Shown: positions 35,559-43,911 of the stretch, piece by piece
How positions within the stretch are numbered: the stretch's first letter is position 1
How the letters are laid out: each line of letters opens with the position of its first letter
NCBI RefSeq assembly: GCF_004117075.1
Contig: NZ_CP026721.1
Span: 744,001 to 808,000 of the forward strand
Direction: 5' to 3'
DNA: 64,000 nucleotides
DNA from: Fervidobacterium changbaicum
Lineage (GTDB): Bacteria > Thermotogota > Thermotogae > Thermotogales > Fervidobacteriaceae
The notes under the pieces: generated by a model
Seen by the model: the letters and a program-made list of their open reading frames with translations, nothing else
Told to the model about the DNA's origin: nothing
The model's database searches: none
Made by a program: the position numbers and the translations under genes

Positions 35559-36998
35559 CTAAATCAATTCTTTTTGCAGTTCTTTCAAGACATGCTTGTC
35601 AACATCTTCACCCTGCCTTTTAGCTTCGAGCAATTTAACCAAAGTTTTATGCACTTCAGGTCTGAGCGGATACTTCAATGCGGAGTAAAGTCCAACCAAA
35701 AGTAAGAGTATAGGTCCCACAAAGACTATCAACCGAATGGCTAAAATAACACTTTCAGGTTGCTGGGGAATCTCGTTCCCTTTGGGATTTACGTACCCCA
35801 CTAAGCCAAGTATCAATAAAATAACTGCTTGAACGAGTGCAGATGCTACCTTTCTCAAGAACGTTGCCATTGAAGAAATATTTCCTTCTCTTCTTTCACC
35901 GAACTTCAATTCGGCTACGTCTGTAACATCTCCAAGTATCGTGTGTGGCATAACGGCAACTGCGGAAACACCGGCGCCTATGAGCGCAGCTACAGCTAAC
36001 AGCATCCGAGATGGCCATTCAGGTCTGAAAAAGAACGTTAATGTAGCACCAACCATCCAAACTAAAGCACCTACAATATATGCGAAATTCTTACTTTTCT
36101 TTCTTGCAATCATAGCGTACACAGGAACGAAGATGATTTCTGTTATAAGCAACACACCCAAAACCGCTGAAACGAAATACGGTTTACCGATGTAGTATTT
36201 CATATAGTATGGGAATATAACAGAAACGGTGTCTATAGCAAGATAGGCAAAAAGGAACATACCAAGATAGAGCCTGAACGTCTTTATCTTGAGTGGTTCA
36301 ATAATCAGTTCCTTGAAGTTCAACTTGGTTGTAGCAGGCTTGAAGTTCTTTTCTTTTGTGAATGCGAAAACACCAAGGTACGGTAATGCGAAGAACGTTC
36401 CAAAGATGATCGACATCGTTAAATACCCTTTCCTTGGATCGCCTGCACTTTTAACAATCATCATCGGTAGAACTGCGCACAGCAATGACGAAAGTAGCGA
36501 AAACGTTAATCTTAGCGAATTTATCGCTGTTCTTTCATTGTAATCAAGCGTGATTTCTGCGCTCATTGCGGTATATGGTATAAGAACCATCGTTACGACT
36601 GTATTGAGGAACATGTATGAAAATAGTGCATATAGAAACCTTGCAAAGGTGCTCTCAAAAGACACTGGATACCAAACCATAACAAAAGAAAGGAAGATAA
36701 ACGGTACGCCGAATAAGAAGTACGGCCTGCGCCTTCCCCACCGCGATTTAGTCCTGTCACTTATATATCCCATGATCGGATCCGTCACGGCATCCCAAAT
36801 CTTACCGACCAGGAATATAATTGATGCATAGGCCGGAGGTATTTTAACTACATCAGTCAAGAAAATCGCATAGAAAAAGTTAATGATGTTGAATACACCA
36901 CCTCCGTAAACATCGCCAAAACCAAAGAAAAACTTTGTTATGAAGGGAACCTTTTCTTTGCCGTTTTCGTTCCTAACTTTCTCGGAACTTTTGCTCAT
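35559..36998 (-). CDS. GPH family (MelB/YihO-like) sugar:cation symporter
   Basis: A 479-residue major-facilitator protein with about twelve hydrophobic segments, of the glycoside-pentoside-hexuronide family. Family marks are FFFGFGDVYGGGVFNIIN, KIWDAVTDPIMGYISDRT and RWGRRRPYFLFGVPF. E. coli YihO and YihP, presumed sulfoquinovose(glycerol) carriers, are in the same family, so uptake of the sulfosugar or its glycoside is plausible. The C-terminus is a charged tail (VDKHVLKELQKELI). ATG overlaps the upstream permease stop as ATGA. Confidence 0.87.
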   Translation of the reverse strand: MSKSSEKVRNENGKEKVPFITKFFFGFGDVYGGGVFNIINFFYAIFLTDVVKIPPAYASIIFLVGKIWDAVTDPIMGYISDRTKSRWGRRRPYFLFGVPFIFLSFVMVWYPVSFESTFARFLYALFSYMFLNTVVTMVLIPYTAMSAEITLDYNERTAINSLRLTFSLLSSLLCAVLPMMIVKSAGDPRKGYLTMSIIFGTFFALPYLGVFAFTKEKNFKPATTKLNFKELIIEPLKIKTFRLYLGMFLFAYLAIDTVSVIFPYYMKYYIGKPYFVSAVLGVLLITEIIFVPVYAMIARKKSKNFAYIVGALVWMVGATLTFFFRPEWPSRMLLAVAALIGAGVSAVAVMPHTILGDVTDVAELKFGERREGNISSMATFLRKVASALVQAVILLILGLVGYVNPKGNEIPQQPESVILAIRLIVFVGPILLLLVGLYSALKYPLRPEVHKTLVKLLEAKRQGEDVDKHVLKELQKELI

Positions 36999-37840
36999 CC
37001 CTTAATCCCCCCTGATATAAGCCCCTTTATGATGTACTTCTGAAGAGTTAGAGTTATCACAAAAACAGGAATTAACATAATTGTGCCTGCAGCTGTTAAT
37101 TGCCCCCACTTTGGCGCATACTGACCAAGCAACCCATTAACAGCGACAGGTGCTGTTCTTGCGTTCACTGATGTCAAAATGAGCGCGTACAAAAACTCGT
37201 TCCATGACATCAAAAATGCAAAGACACTTGCCACTACGAGTCCTGGCGACACGAGAGGAAAGAAAATCCGCCAGAAAACTTGGTTTTCCGTAGCCCCATC
37301 AACTCTTGCTGCTTCCTCATAATCACGGGGCACTGCTGCAAAGAAAGGCAGAAGTAACCATACAACGTACGGAATATTGAAGCTGACGTGCGCCAAGACT
37401 ATTCCCGTTAGTGTATCTCTCAATTTAAGGTAGTTGAACATCACGTAAAGCGGGATGACAAGCGAAATTTGAGGAATCATTCTAAAACCAAGAAACGTGT
37501 AAGCGATTATCTCTTTGAATTTGAACACATATCGAGTTAGTCCATAAGAAGCCATTGAACCAACGATGATAGAAATCGCAGTTGAAATTAAACCAACAAC
37601 CAAGCTGTTTTTCAAGCTTAGCAGAAAATCTCTGTTTGACAGTACCTGCTTGTAGCTTTCCAGTGTTGGTTTGAAGTAAAACGGACCGCGTGCCCAGATA
37701 TCGATATCCCTTTTAAATCCGCTGGTAACGACAACCATTATAGGCATTAATTCAATCATTAAGACGAATAACGAGACGATAAGAATCAAAAATGGAATAA
37801 GTTTTTTCCTTAATCTCTTTACACTCTGATTCGTTTTCAT
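36995..37840 (-). CDS. sugar ABC transporter permease (MalG-like) of the 26.6-40.0 kb operon
   Basis: A 281-residue CUT1 permease. Hydrophobic helix at about 12-35, EAA loop YEEAARVDGATENQVFWRIF with PLVSPG, then AFLMSWNEFLYALI. Overlaps the MalF-like gene by 4 bases. It forms the heterodimer with that protein; as with the other importer, no ATPase gene accompanies it. In Agrobacterium a related CUT1 system (SmoEFGH) imports sulfoquinovosyl glycerol, which is a precedent for this context. Confidence 0.88.
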   Translation of the reverse strand: MKTNQSVKRLRKKLIPFLILIVSLFVLMIELMPIMVVVTSGFKRDIDIWARGPFYFKPTLESYKQVLSNRDFLLSLKNSLVVGLISTAISIIVGSMASYGLTRYVFKFKEIIAYTFLGFRMIPQISLVIPLYVMFNYLKLRDTLTGIVLAHVSFNIPYVVWLLLPFFAAVPRDYEEAARVDGATENQVFWRIFFPLVSPGLVVASVFAFLMSWNEFLYALILTSVNARTAPVAVNGLLGQYAPKWGQLTAAGTIMLIPVFVITLTLQKYIIKGLISGGIKG

Positions 37841-38751
37841 CCACGCTCACCTTCAAACTTCACGTTCCCTCTAACAATGAAGAAAGACAAAAATAGGGCC
37901 AAAATCAGTAAGACAACACCCATCGACGCTGCGTAGCCGATGTTAAAAAACTCAAACGCTTGTTTATTGATGTAGAGAGACAGCAGCATAGTTGCGTTCC
38001 CAGGACCTCCACCGGTCATCACATAAACTTCTGAGAAGATTCTCAATGCGTCAACTAACCTGAGCAGGAATGCCGTTGCAATTGTCGGTCTGAGCTGAGG
38101 TAAAATAACCTTAAAGACCTTTGTCCAGAACGAAGCCCCGTCAATTTCGGCAGCTTCTATGATCTCCCTTGGCAGTCCGGTCAATCCAGCGTATATGAAC
38201 ATGAACATAAATGGCCACATGCGCCAGACATCCTGGACTATCACCATACCATAGGCAAAATCAGGTTCTGCAAGCCATGCCTTTATACCAAACCCGAGCT
38301 TTTCAAGAAAGAAACTAACCATACCGTACTCCGGTTGCAAGAGCAGTCGCCAGGTTAAGCCGGAGATGACAGGGAGTATGAAAACCGGTAGCAATAGCAA
38401 AGACCTTACTACAGCGTAGAACTTACCATCTCGATTTAGCAAAAGTGCCACGAAAAAACCTATTACCGTTTCTATTGGCAGAGCAATAACAACAAAACCG
38501 AACTGCAGCCACAACGAATGTAAAAACTCTCTATCTTTGAATAGTTGGAAGAAATTTCCCAGACCGATAAATTTCCTTTCGGCACTGTAAAATAAGTGCC
38601 AGTCAAATGTTGACATATACAGAGAGTATATTACCGGAAATATCAAAATTGCAAACACAATCACTAAGGCAGGAGTTAGGAAGAACCAATGGGGGCTTGC
38701 GCCCCCGAAATTCTTAACCTTTTTACTTCCCGACAAGCTCGTTGAGTTCAT
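37837..38751 (-). CDS. sugar ABC transporter permease (MalF-like) of the 26.6-40.0 kb operon
   Basis: A 304-residue CUT1 permease. Helix near 20-45 (HWFFLTPALVIVFAILIFPV), EAA loop IEAAEIDGASFWTKVFKVIL with PQLRPT. The ATG overlaps the binding-protein gene by 29 bases without a strong separate ribosome site, so translation is likely coupled to that of the upstream gene. Confidence 0.88.
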   Translation of the reverse strand: MNSTSLSGSKKVKNFGGASPHWFFLTPALVIVFAILIFPVIYSLYMSTFDWHLFYSAERKFIGLGNFFQLFKDREFLHSLWLQFGFVVIALPIETVIGFFVALLLNRDGKFYAVVRSLLLLPVFILPVISGLTWRLLLQPEYGMVSFFLEKLGFGIKAWLAEPDFAYGMVIVQDVWRMWPFMFMFIYAGLTGLPREIIEAAEIDGASFWTKVFKVILPQLRPTIATAFLLRLVDALRIFSEVYVMTGGGPGNATMLLSLYINKQAFEFFNIGYAASMGVVLLILALFLSFFIVRGNVKFEGERG

Positions 38752-39994
38752 CTTTCATCTTCCTTACTGCTTCTTCTGGACTCATCTTTCCGCTGATAGC
38801 AGCTAACCAGTAATTTCTTATTATCTGGGAAGCCTCAGGATACTTTGTAAACCTTGGTCTTGCCACTGCATTTTTCATGGAATCGAAAATAGCTTTGAAC
38901 CATGGTCTTTCTTTGTTGTAAGTTGGATTTAAGAGCAAGTCGGACCTTGCCGGTGTAAACCCTTTCGGTATGAGGTTTTGCCCAGTCTCATACGAAGCCC
39001 ACCAATATGCAAATTCTGCTGCTGCCTCTTTATTTTTCGAAGCATTTGGCATAGCTAACACCCAGCATCCTCGGATAGCAGCGCCCTTTGCTGGACCAAC
39101 TGGTGGTGCTGAATAGATGATTTTACCAGCTACAAGTGAGTTGTTCGGATCCTCATGTTGAGGAACAAGTGCTGGCCACTGGAACATGGTGAAGACCTTT
39201 CCTTGATTGAACGCTGCAATACGTTCGGAATGTCCCATATCAAGTGCACCCGGAGGTGAGAATTTTAACAACTCCTTGTAGAAGTTGATCGCTTCCACTG
39301 CCTTCTTCTCGTCAAGTGAGACGATAACCTTGCCGCCTTGGACGGTTAAAGGACTCGTTCCAAATGATTCAAACATGAATATCGCTTCTGCGGTAGAGCC
39401 TTCAGTTTGCTTTGTAAACGGTGCAAAACCGTAGATACCTTTCGAATGGAAAAACTCAGCCATGTCTCTGAGTTCTTTAAACGTCTTTGGTACACCAAGG
39501 TCGTATCCGTACTTTGATTTAAACTCGTTTCTGTACTTCGGATCGTTAACTAAATCTTTCCTAGTTATCCAGATGTAGACGTTTGCGTTGATTGGCATCC
39601 CTACAAAAACTCCGCCCCATTGAGCTGCTTCGAACGCATTAGGTGCAAACACACTAAGGTTTGGCTTCTTGTATATCTTTCCCATGCTCCAGCGGTCAAA
39701 TGGTAACATAAGATGAGCAAGTGCTGGTATGAATGGCTCGTCTACCGTTACCAAATCGTAGTCCGTCTTGTCGACACTCACACTTACGCCTATCTTTTGG
39801 AGCAAGTTACCAGATGGTATCAGCTCAAGAATAACTTTAATCCCTGTCGCCTTCTCAAAATCTGGTATACCACTCTTGAGCGCCTGTGTAAGTGCATCAT
39901 CCCAAGCAAGCACTTTAATCGTTGTGTTGTACGGTGCCGCAAAAACAACCGCAAAAATACTTACCAACCAGAGCACTAGAAATACCCTTTTCAT
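38723..39994 (-). CDS. sugar ABC transporter substrate-binding protein, first gene of the 26.6-40.0 kb operon
   Basis: A 423-residue family 1 solute-binding protein. The ATG follows AAGGGGGTGGTGTGG. Signal peptide at about 1-20 (MKRVFLVLWLVSIFAVVFAA). Mature start PYNTTIKVLAWDDALTQALK, then FEKATGIKVILELIPSGNLL and the conserved NQGKVFTMFQWPALVP. Two LacI-type operators lie upstream. The ligand is expected to be a sulfoquinovoside or another sugar; I cannot see the binding residues by comparison. Unlike the other two binding-protein genes in the window there is no intercistronic hairpin after it. Confidence 0.9.
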   Translation of the reverse strand: MKRVFLVLWLVSIFAVVFAAPYNTTIKVLAWDDALTQALKSGIPDFEKATGIKVILELIPSGNLLQKIGVSVSVDKTDYDLVTVDEPFIPALAHLMLPFDRWSMGKIYKKPNLSVFAPNAFEAAQWGGVFVGMPINANVYIWITRKDLVNDPKYRNEFKSKYGYDLGVPKTFKELRDMAEFFHSKGIYGFAPFTKQTEGSTAEAIFMFESFGTSPLTVQGGKVIVSLDEKKAVEAINFYKELLKFSPPGALDMGHSERIAAFNQGKVFTMFQWPALVPQHEDPNNSLVAGKIIYSAPPVGPAKGAAIRGCWVLAMPNASKNKEAAAEFAYWWASYETGQNLIPKGFTPARSDLLLNPTYNKERPWFKAIFDSMKNAVARPRFTKYPEASQIIRNYWLAAISGKMSPEEAVRKMKDELNELVGK

Positions 39995-40090
39995 CCACAC
40001 CACCCCCTTGGAAGGTTGAGAACTAAGAAACTGTTTCCGAATACCAAATTACCGTTGCGTACCGTTTGTTTAGCTGGTTGTGAAAATATG

Positions 40091-40104
40091 TGGTAACGTT
40101 ATCA
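40091..40104. promoter_or_regulatory. LacI-type operator O1, TGGTAACGTTATCA
   Basis: An imperfect palindrome extended by flanking bases to a 24-base dyad in which 10 of 12 half-site positions match. The 14-base core is identical to O2 at 40241. It overlaps the likely promoter of the operon, so binding would repress it. Confidence 0.72.
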
Positions 40105-40240
40105 TATATATTTAACCACAAATACAACCTTAAAAACAAAAACTCGTATACACTAAAAAGAACGGAAAATCTCGCCTTTAAGGTTTGAATCGCTATTTAT
40201 CTGTTCATTTGGCCTATATTCGTTGAATTTCACGAAAACA

Positions 40241-40254
40241 TGGTAACGTTATCA
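40241..40254. promoter_or_regulatory. LacI-type operator O2, TGGTAACGTTATCA
   Basis: Exact repeat of the O1 core, 150 bases further upstream in the same orientation, followed by CATATG-like flank as in O1 (ATAT/TATG). Spacing near a whole number of helical turns would suit repression by DNA looping between two repressor dimers. Confidence 0.7.
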
Positions 40255-40333
40255 TATGTGAGAAAATGAAAAACATCGAAAAATCCTTACGCTTTGCCAT
40301 AAGGGGACTTGTGTAGGTATAGAAAATTCGAAT

Positions 40334-40816
40334 TCAAATTTCCCGGACCATGTATTTGTAGACCCCTGGGTAAGAGCCTTCGATTTCTATCGCATTTACG
40401 GTCTTTTTATAATATTCTACTGGTCCTGGGTCACCGATAATAGCGTATCCGTACCCTACATTCAACATATCGTGCAAACAGGCAAGCAGAAGTGCTTTGC
40501 CTACTCCTTTACCTCGGTAGGCTTCGTCTACTCCTGTTGGTCCAAAAAAGCCGCGGACTGTAGCATCGTAGCAGGCAAACCCAACAATTTTGTTTGTCTT
40601 CTCATCTATAGCTATGAAGGACGAGATGGGCTTGTTAGAAAACGTCATATCGGTTTCACTTGCCCAGTGATTACCAAACTTTTCCCTAACCCATTCAACG
40701 ACAAAATATTTCTCAGGGCCTATGGGACGCTTGATGATTATTCCGTGTTTCCTCACTTCTTCCAATGCACTTTCAAGTTCTGGCAATTCGTACAATTTCA
40801 CCAACATATCACCCAT
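40334..40816 (-). CDS. GNAT family N-acetyltransferase
   Basis: A 160-residue acetyltransferase. The acetyl-CoA signature GVDEAYRGKGVGKALLLACL is clear (about 93-112), with SSFIAIDEKTNKIVGFACYD as the preceding core strand. The ATG follows AAGGGGTGAGATTT; a longer frame runs back into the TSUP gene and is rejected. Substrate unknown. It is 23 bases downstream of the TSUP gene, so probably cotranscribed with it. Confidence 0.82.
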   Translation of the reverse strand: MGDMLVKLYELPELESALEEVRKHGIIIKRPIGPEKYFVVEWVREKFGNHWASETDMTFSNKPISSFIAIDEKTNKIVGFACYDATVRGFFGPTGVDEAYRGKGVGKALLLACLHDMLNVGYGYAIIGDPGPVEYYKKTVNAIEIEGSYPGVYKYMVREI

Positions 40817-40839
40817 AAATCTCACCCCTTGGATATCAA

Positions 40840-41601
40840 TCAAACTAAATCCATTAGGACCTTGGTGAATAGAATTATAAGAACAACTATTATGACAGGT
40901 TTGATAATCTTTGCCCCTTTTTTCAACGCAAGACCTGAACCAATCCAATTACCAGCAATTCCAAAGAGCGCTGCAGGCAACCCTATAGAATACATGACCT
41001 TGCCACCGACAATGAAAGTCAAAAGCGCACCAACGTTGGAAGCCAAGTTCACTATCTTCGCAGTCCCCGATGCACTTATATGATCCAGGGATAATACACT
41101 AACGTAGAGTATTATCAAAAATGTGCCAGTCCCCGGTCCAAAGAAGCCGTCGTACATTCCTATGGTTAGGCCAATGAGTCCAGAAATTAAAATGGTGCGG
41201 ATTTTGGAAATATTTTCTACTTCATACGTTGCAGATCTCTTCGGATTTGCTAAAAGCACAACCACAGCCGCAAAAGGTATTAAGAAAGCCAAGATAACTT
41301 TCAAAACGCTATCACTTAGTACAAGAGCAAGCCTTGCGCCGATATGTGAGCCTATGAGTGAACCAATAACAGAAGGAACAGCAACAACGTAAACTATGGC
41401 TCTACCTTTTGCATACCTCAACGTGCTGAAAATCGTTCCAATCGTTGACGAAAGTTTGTTCGTTGCGAGTGCATTGTGACTCGGAAGGCCTATAAAAAGG
41501 TAAGCTGGAAGGGAAATGAGCCCTCCACCCCCGGCGATAGAATCGACAAATCCAGCTAAAAAAATCAAAGGATAAAGCACTATTAAATCTTTCAGGTTCA
41601 C
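40840..41601 (-). CDS. TauE/SafE (TSUP) family membrane transporter
   Basis: A 253-residue membrane protein with about eight hydrophobic segments. The family motif FLAGFVDSIAGGGGLISLPA is at the N-terminus, and the second repeat GLTIGMYDGFFGPGTGTFLI lies near the middle. The start is a GTG nine bases after AAGGTGA. TSUP proteins export sulfite, sulfoacetate and other sulfonates; one serves as exporter in sulfo-TAL clusters. Located only 0.85 kb upstream of the candidate sulfoquinovose operon but in its own unit with GNAT and perhaps the VIT gene. An isethionate export role is inference. Confidence 0.82.
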   Translation of the reverse strand: MNLKDLIVLYPLIFLAGFVDSIAGGGGLISLPAYLFIGLPSHNALATNKLSSTIGTIFSTLRYAKGRAIVYVVAVPSVIGSLIGSHIGARLALVLSDSVLKVILAFLIPFAAVVVLLANPKRSATYEVENISKIRTILISGLIGLTIGMYDGFFGPGTGTFLIILYVSVLSLDHISASGTAKIVNLASNVGALLTFIVGGKVMYSIGLPAALFGIAGNWIGSGLALKKGAKIIKPVIIVVLIILFTKVLMDLV

Positions 41602-41645
41602 GCTAACCACTCACCTTATGTGATTAATGTTTAGTATTCAGCGTT

Positions 41646-42488
41646 TTATAGTGTAGTAATATGAACGATCTTCTCCAACACCCAACCTATCAGATACGCA
41701 ACCGCTGCCGAAAGACCACCCACAAATAGCATTTCGATACCGCCTTTGTACCACTTTACACCGGTAACAATTTGGCGAAGCGCCCCAACAAAGAACAAAG
41801 TTGCAGCGGTTATGATACACGATGCCAAGAACTGATTTTGCGCCAAAATCTGGGATTGCGAAGCAAATACATACGCAATCAACGGCATGAAACCAGCGAT
41901 GACAAAAGACAAAAACGTCACAACGGCACTTTTCAGAGGATTAGTGTCGTCCTCAAAGAGCCCTAGTTCTTCATGCAACATCGTATCTACCCAGATCTCC
42001 TTATTACTCGTAATTGCATCCACAAGATTTTCCAACTTCTCACCACTTAGACCTTTTCTCTTGTAGATCTCTTTAACTTCCAGCTTTTCGGCTTCTGGCA
42101 TGTGTTCAACTTCCCACATCTCACGTTCTTTCTCGTATCTTATGTAGTCCTTCTCCGATTTCTCTGAAAGATAATCGCCTATTGCCATAGAAATACCATC
42201 CGCAAAAAGGTTCGCCAAACCAACGATAATGGCGATTTTCGGATTCAGGTTAGCTCCCGCTATTCCGGAAATTGCGGCAAACGTTGTCACGATACCATCA
42301 CTTGCCCCGTAAACGGCTTGGCCAATGTACTTGCCTTGCTCAGTTTTGTGCCATGGTTCTTTTCCTATCTGTTCTGGTGAGTGGAGTTTTCTGTGAGTTT
42401 CCAGATCACCTTTTCGAAAAGCATCACTGGCAAGTGCTGGTCTTGATTTTGGTCTTAGCTTGGAGAACAACACTCTAAACACATCCAA
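41646..42488 (-). CDS. VIT1/CCC1 family iron/manganese transporter
   Basis: A 280-residue membrane protein of the VIT family. The first helix region YGASDGIVTTFAAISGIAGA and GLANLFADGISMAIGDYLSE are the family signature, followed by a charged cytoplasmic domain (about 105-170, REMWEVEHMPEAEKLEVKEI) that carries metal-binding Glu residues in relatives, and three further hydrophobic segments. Likely moves Fe2+ or Mn2+ out of the cytosol. The N-terminal 60 residues are an extra hydrophilic extension. 44 bases separate it from the TSUP gene downstream. Confidence 0.83.
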   Translation of the reverse strand: MDVFRVLFSKLRPKSRPALASDAFRKGDLETHRKLHSPEQIGKEPWHKTEQGKYIGQAVYGASDGIVTTFAAISGIAGANLNPKIAIIVGLANLFADGISMAIGDYLSEKSEKDYIRYEKEREMWEVEHMPEAEKLEVKEIYKRKGLSGEKLENLVDAITSNKEIWVDTMLHEELGLFEDDTNPLKSAVVTFLSFVIAGFMPLIAYVFASQSQILAQNQFLASCIITAATLFFVGALRQIVTGVKWYKGGIEMLFVGGLSAAVAYLIGWVLEKIVHITTL

Positions 42489-42640
42489 TACCTCCCTTCC
42501 ATAGCACAGTTACAAACTTAATTTCATTATACCACAGGTCCGTCTCTTGAAACGTCAAAAAAGAAAGCAAAGAATATTTTCTCAGCTATCCGATACAAAA
42601 TGTTAACCTTTTCTTTTCATACGAACATATTCAAACCCAC

Positions 42641-42668
42641 TTGACAAAAATTTTTTCTTTGGTATTAT
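42641..42668 (+). promoter_or_regulatory. promoter of the Glu-Val-Phe tRNA cluster
   Basis: TTGACA at 42641-42646 and TATTAT at 42663-42668 with 16 bases between. The first tRNA begins about 60 bases downstream. Confidence 0.8.
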
Positions 42669-42729
42669 TGGTAACGGTCACTGATTTCACGGACAAATCA
42701 CGTGAAAAAAGTGAAGTTGTCAAATGAAC

Positions 42730-42805
42730 GCCCCCATCGTCTAGCGGTCTAGGACACTGGCCTTTCAAGCCAGCGGCACGGGTTCGAATCCCGTTGGGGG
42801 CGCCA
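42730..42805 (+). tRNA. tRNA-Glu (anticodon TTC)
   Basis: Complete cloverleaf: GCCCCCA/TGGGGGC acceptor, anticodon stem CTGGC/GCCAG with loop CTTTCAA, T-loop GGTTCGAATCC, encoded CCA. First gene of the cluster. Confidence 0.96.
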
Positions 42806-42824
42806 GTTTTTAAACAGGATTGGT

Positions 42825-42900
42825 TGGGTGCGTAGCTCAGAGGGAGAGCGTCTGCCTTACGAGCAGAAGGTCGTAGGTTCAAGTCCTGCCGCACCCACCA
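42825..42900 (+). tRNA. tRNA-Val (anticodon TAC)
   Basis: Acceptor TGGGTGC/GCACCCA, anticodon stem TCTGC/GCAGA with loop CTTACGA, T-loop GGTTCAAGTCC, encoded CCA. Confidence 0.96.
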
Positions 42901-42944
42901 GGTGGAAAAAATGAATCGAAATGATTATATAAAAACTTAAAGGT

Positions 42945-43020
42945 GGCCAGGTAGCTCAGTTGGTAGAGCAGTGGACTGAAAATCCACGTGTCGACGGTTC
43001 GATTCCGTCCCTGGCCACCA
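42945..43020 (+). tRNA. tRNA-Phe (anticodon GAA)
   Basis: Acceptor GGCCAGG/CCTGGCC, anticodon stem GTGGA/TCCAC with loop CTGAAAA, T-loop GGTTCGATTCC, encoded CCA. Confidence 0.96.
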
Positions 43021-43063
43021 GTTTTTTGTTTATATTAAGTGAAATAAATCAAAAAATCACGTG

Positions 43064-43091
43064 TTGAATAAACAGAAAGATTTGGTATAAT
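43064..43091 (+). promoter_or_regulatory. promoter of the rpmH-rnpA-yidD-yidC operon
   Basis: TTGAAT at 43064-43069 and TATAAT at 43086-43091 (16-base spacer) with a TG extension before the -10. About 35 bases of leader precede rpmH. Confidence 0.8.
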
Positions 43092-43131
43092 CGGAATTAG
43101 ACCTACTATAGAAAGAAGAGGAGGAAGTGCT

Positions 43132-43266
43132 ATGAAGAGAACTTACCAACCGTCTCGCATTAAGAGGAAAAGAACACATGGATTCCTTGCAAGAAAGTCC
43201 ACGCCTGGTGGAAGAAGAGTTTTGAAGAACAGAAGAAGAACAGGTAGATGGAGACTCACGGTCTGA
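43132..43266 (+). CDS. rpmH: 50S ribosomal protein L34
   Basis: A 44-residue, highly basic protein, [20 protein letters not shown] at the start and GRWRLTV at the end, essentially the standard L34 sequence of the large ribosomal subunit. GAGGAGGAAGTGC precedes the ATG. Followed by rnpA with a 19-base overlap, the near-universal bacterial order. Confidence 0.97.
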   Translation: MKRTYQPSRIKRKRTHGFLARKSTPGGRRVLKNRRRTGRWRLTV

Positions 43267-43643
43267 AAAGGTATACGTTCAGAAAGAGAGAGCGCCTGAG
43301 ACTCAGGAGGGATATATCCCTCGTTTTTAGATTCGGAAAGGCAATTCAGAGTGAGAATTTTGTAGTCCTTTACAAGAAAAACGGACTTGATTACAGCAGA
43401 TTGGCTATTATCGTTAAACGGAAATTTGGAAAGGCGAACCGCAGAAACAAATTGAGAAGATGGATCCGTGAATGCTTTAGGCTGAACAAAGATATTATTC
43501 CAAAAGGGTACGATTTTATCGTTATAGCGAGGAGAGCCTTGTCTGAAAAATTTGAAAACAGCAGTTACAAAAGCGTTTGTGAATCACTTTTGGAGAACTT
43601 TGAGAGGTTAATTGATGCGGAAAGCAATACTGGCAGTTATTAG
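43248..43643 (+). CDS. rnpA: ribonuclease P protein component
   Basis: A 131-residue basic protein that assists the RNase P RNA in trimming tRNA 5' leaders. The RNR motif is present as [20 protein letters not shown] (about 61-80), and YDFIVIARR follows. The ATG lies inside rpmH with 19 bases of overlap, in another frame; AGAAGAAGAACAGG within rpmH could serve as ribosome site. Good match in length to the family. Confidence 0.95.
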   Translation: METHGLKRYTFRKRERLRLRRDISLVFRFGKAIQSENFVVLYKKNGLDYSRLAIIVKRKFGKANRRNKLRRWIRECFRLNKDIIPKGYDFIVIARRALSEKFENSSYKSVCESLLENFERLIDAESNTGSY

Positions 43644-43911
43644 ATTTTACCAAAATTACATTTCTCCTCTAAAACCTCCGACATGCAGGTTTGAACCAAC
43701 TTGTTCCACATACACGTATCAAGCTGTGGAAAGGTTTGGTGTTTTCAAGGGACTCCTCCTGGGTTTCTGGCGCATTCTCCGATGTAATCCTCTCTCAAAA
43801 GGTGGATACGATCCTGTCCCTGAAGAGTTCTCAGTATTCCATGTACACCAAAAGAACGCTTCGAAAGAACATCAAAAAATAAATAGCATCCAAAGGAGGC
43901 GGTCGAATTGA
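43615..43911 (+). CDS. yidD: membrane protein insertion efficiency factor
   Basis: A 98-residue YidD protein assisting membrane protein insertion with YidC. The conserved [20 protein letters not shown] and [10 protein letters not shown] segments are clear, with [20 protein letters not shown] after. ATG start (a TTG one codon earlier is also in frame) overlapping rnpA by 29 bases. The C-terminal tail [19 protein letters not shown] is an extension beyond the usual domain. Confidence 0.93.
   Translation: MRKAILAVIRFYQNYISPLKPPTCRFEPTCSTYTYQAVERFGVFKGLLLGFWRILRCNPLSKGGYDPVPEEFSVFHVHQKNASKEHQKINSIQRRRSN

Larger units (their letters stand above)
39995..40333 (-). promoter_or_regulatory. control region of the 26.6-40.0 kb operon
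   Basis: A 339-base AT-rich gap with no convincing gene. It holds two operators exactly 150 bases apart centre to centre. On the minus strand a TATGAT hexamer overlaps the operator at 40091 and TTGTAT lies 15 bases upstream of it, a weak promoter candidate. A leader of roughly 90 bases would precede the binding-protein gene. Confidence 0.55.

Noticed and set aside
42670-42677. GGTAACGG near the first tRNA promoter as another LacI operator
   Set aside because: Only one half-site matches and it is downstream of a tRNA promoter; no palindrome.
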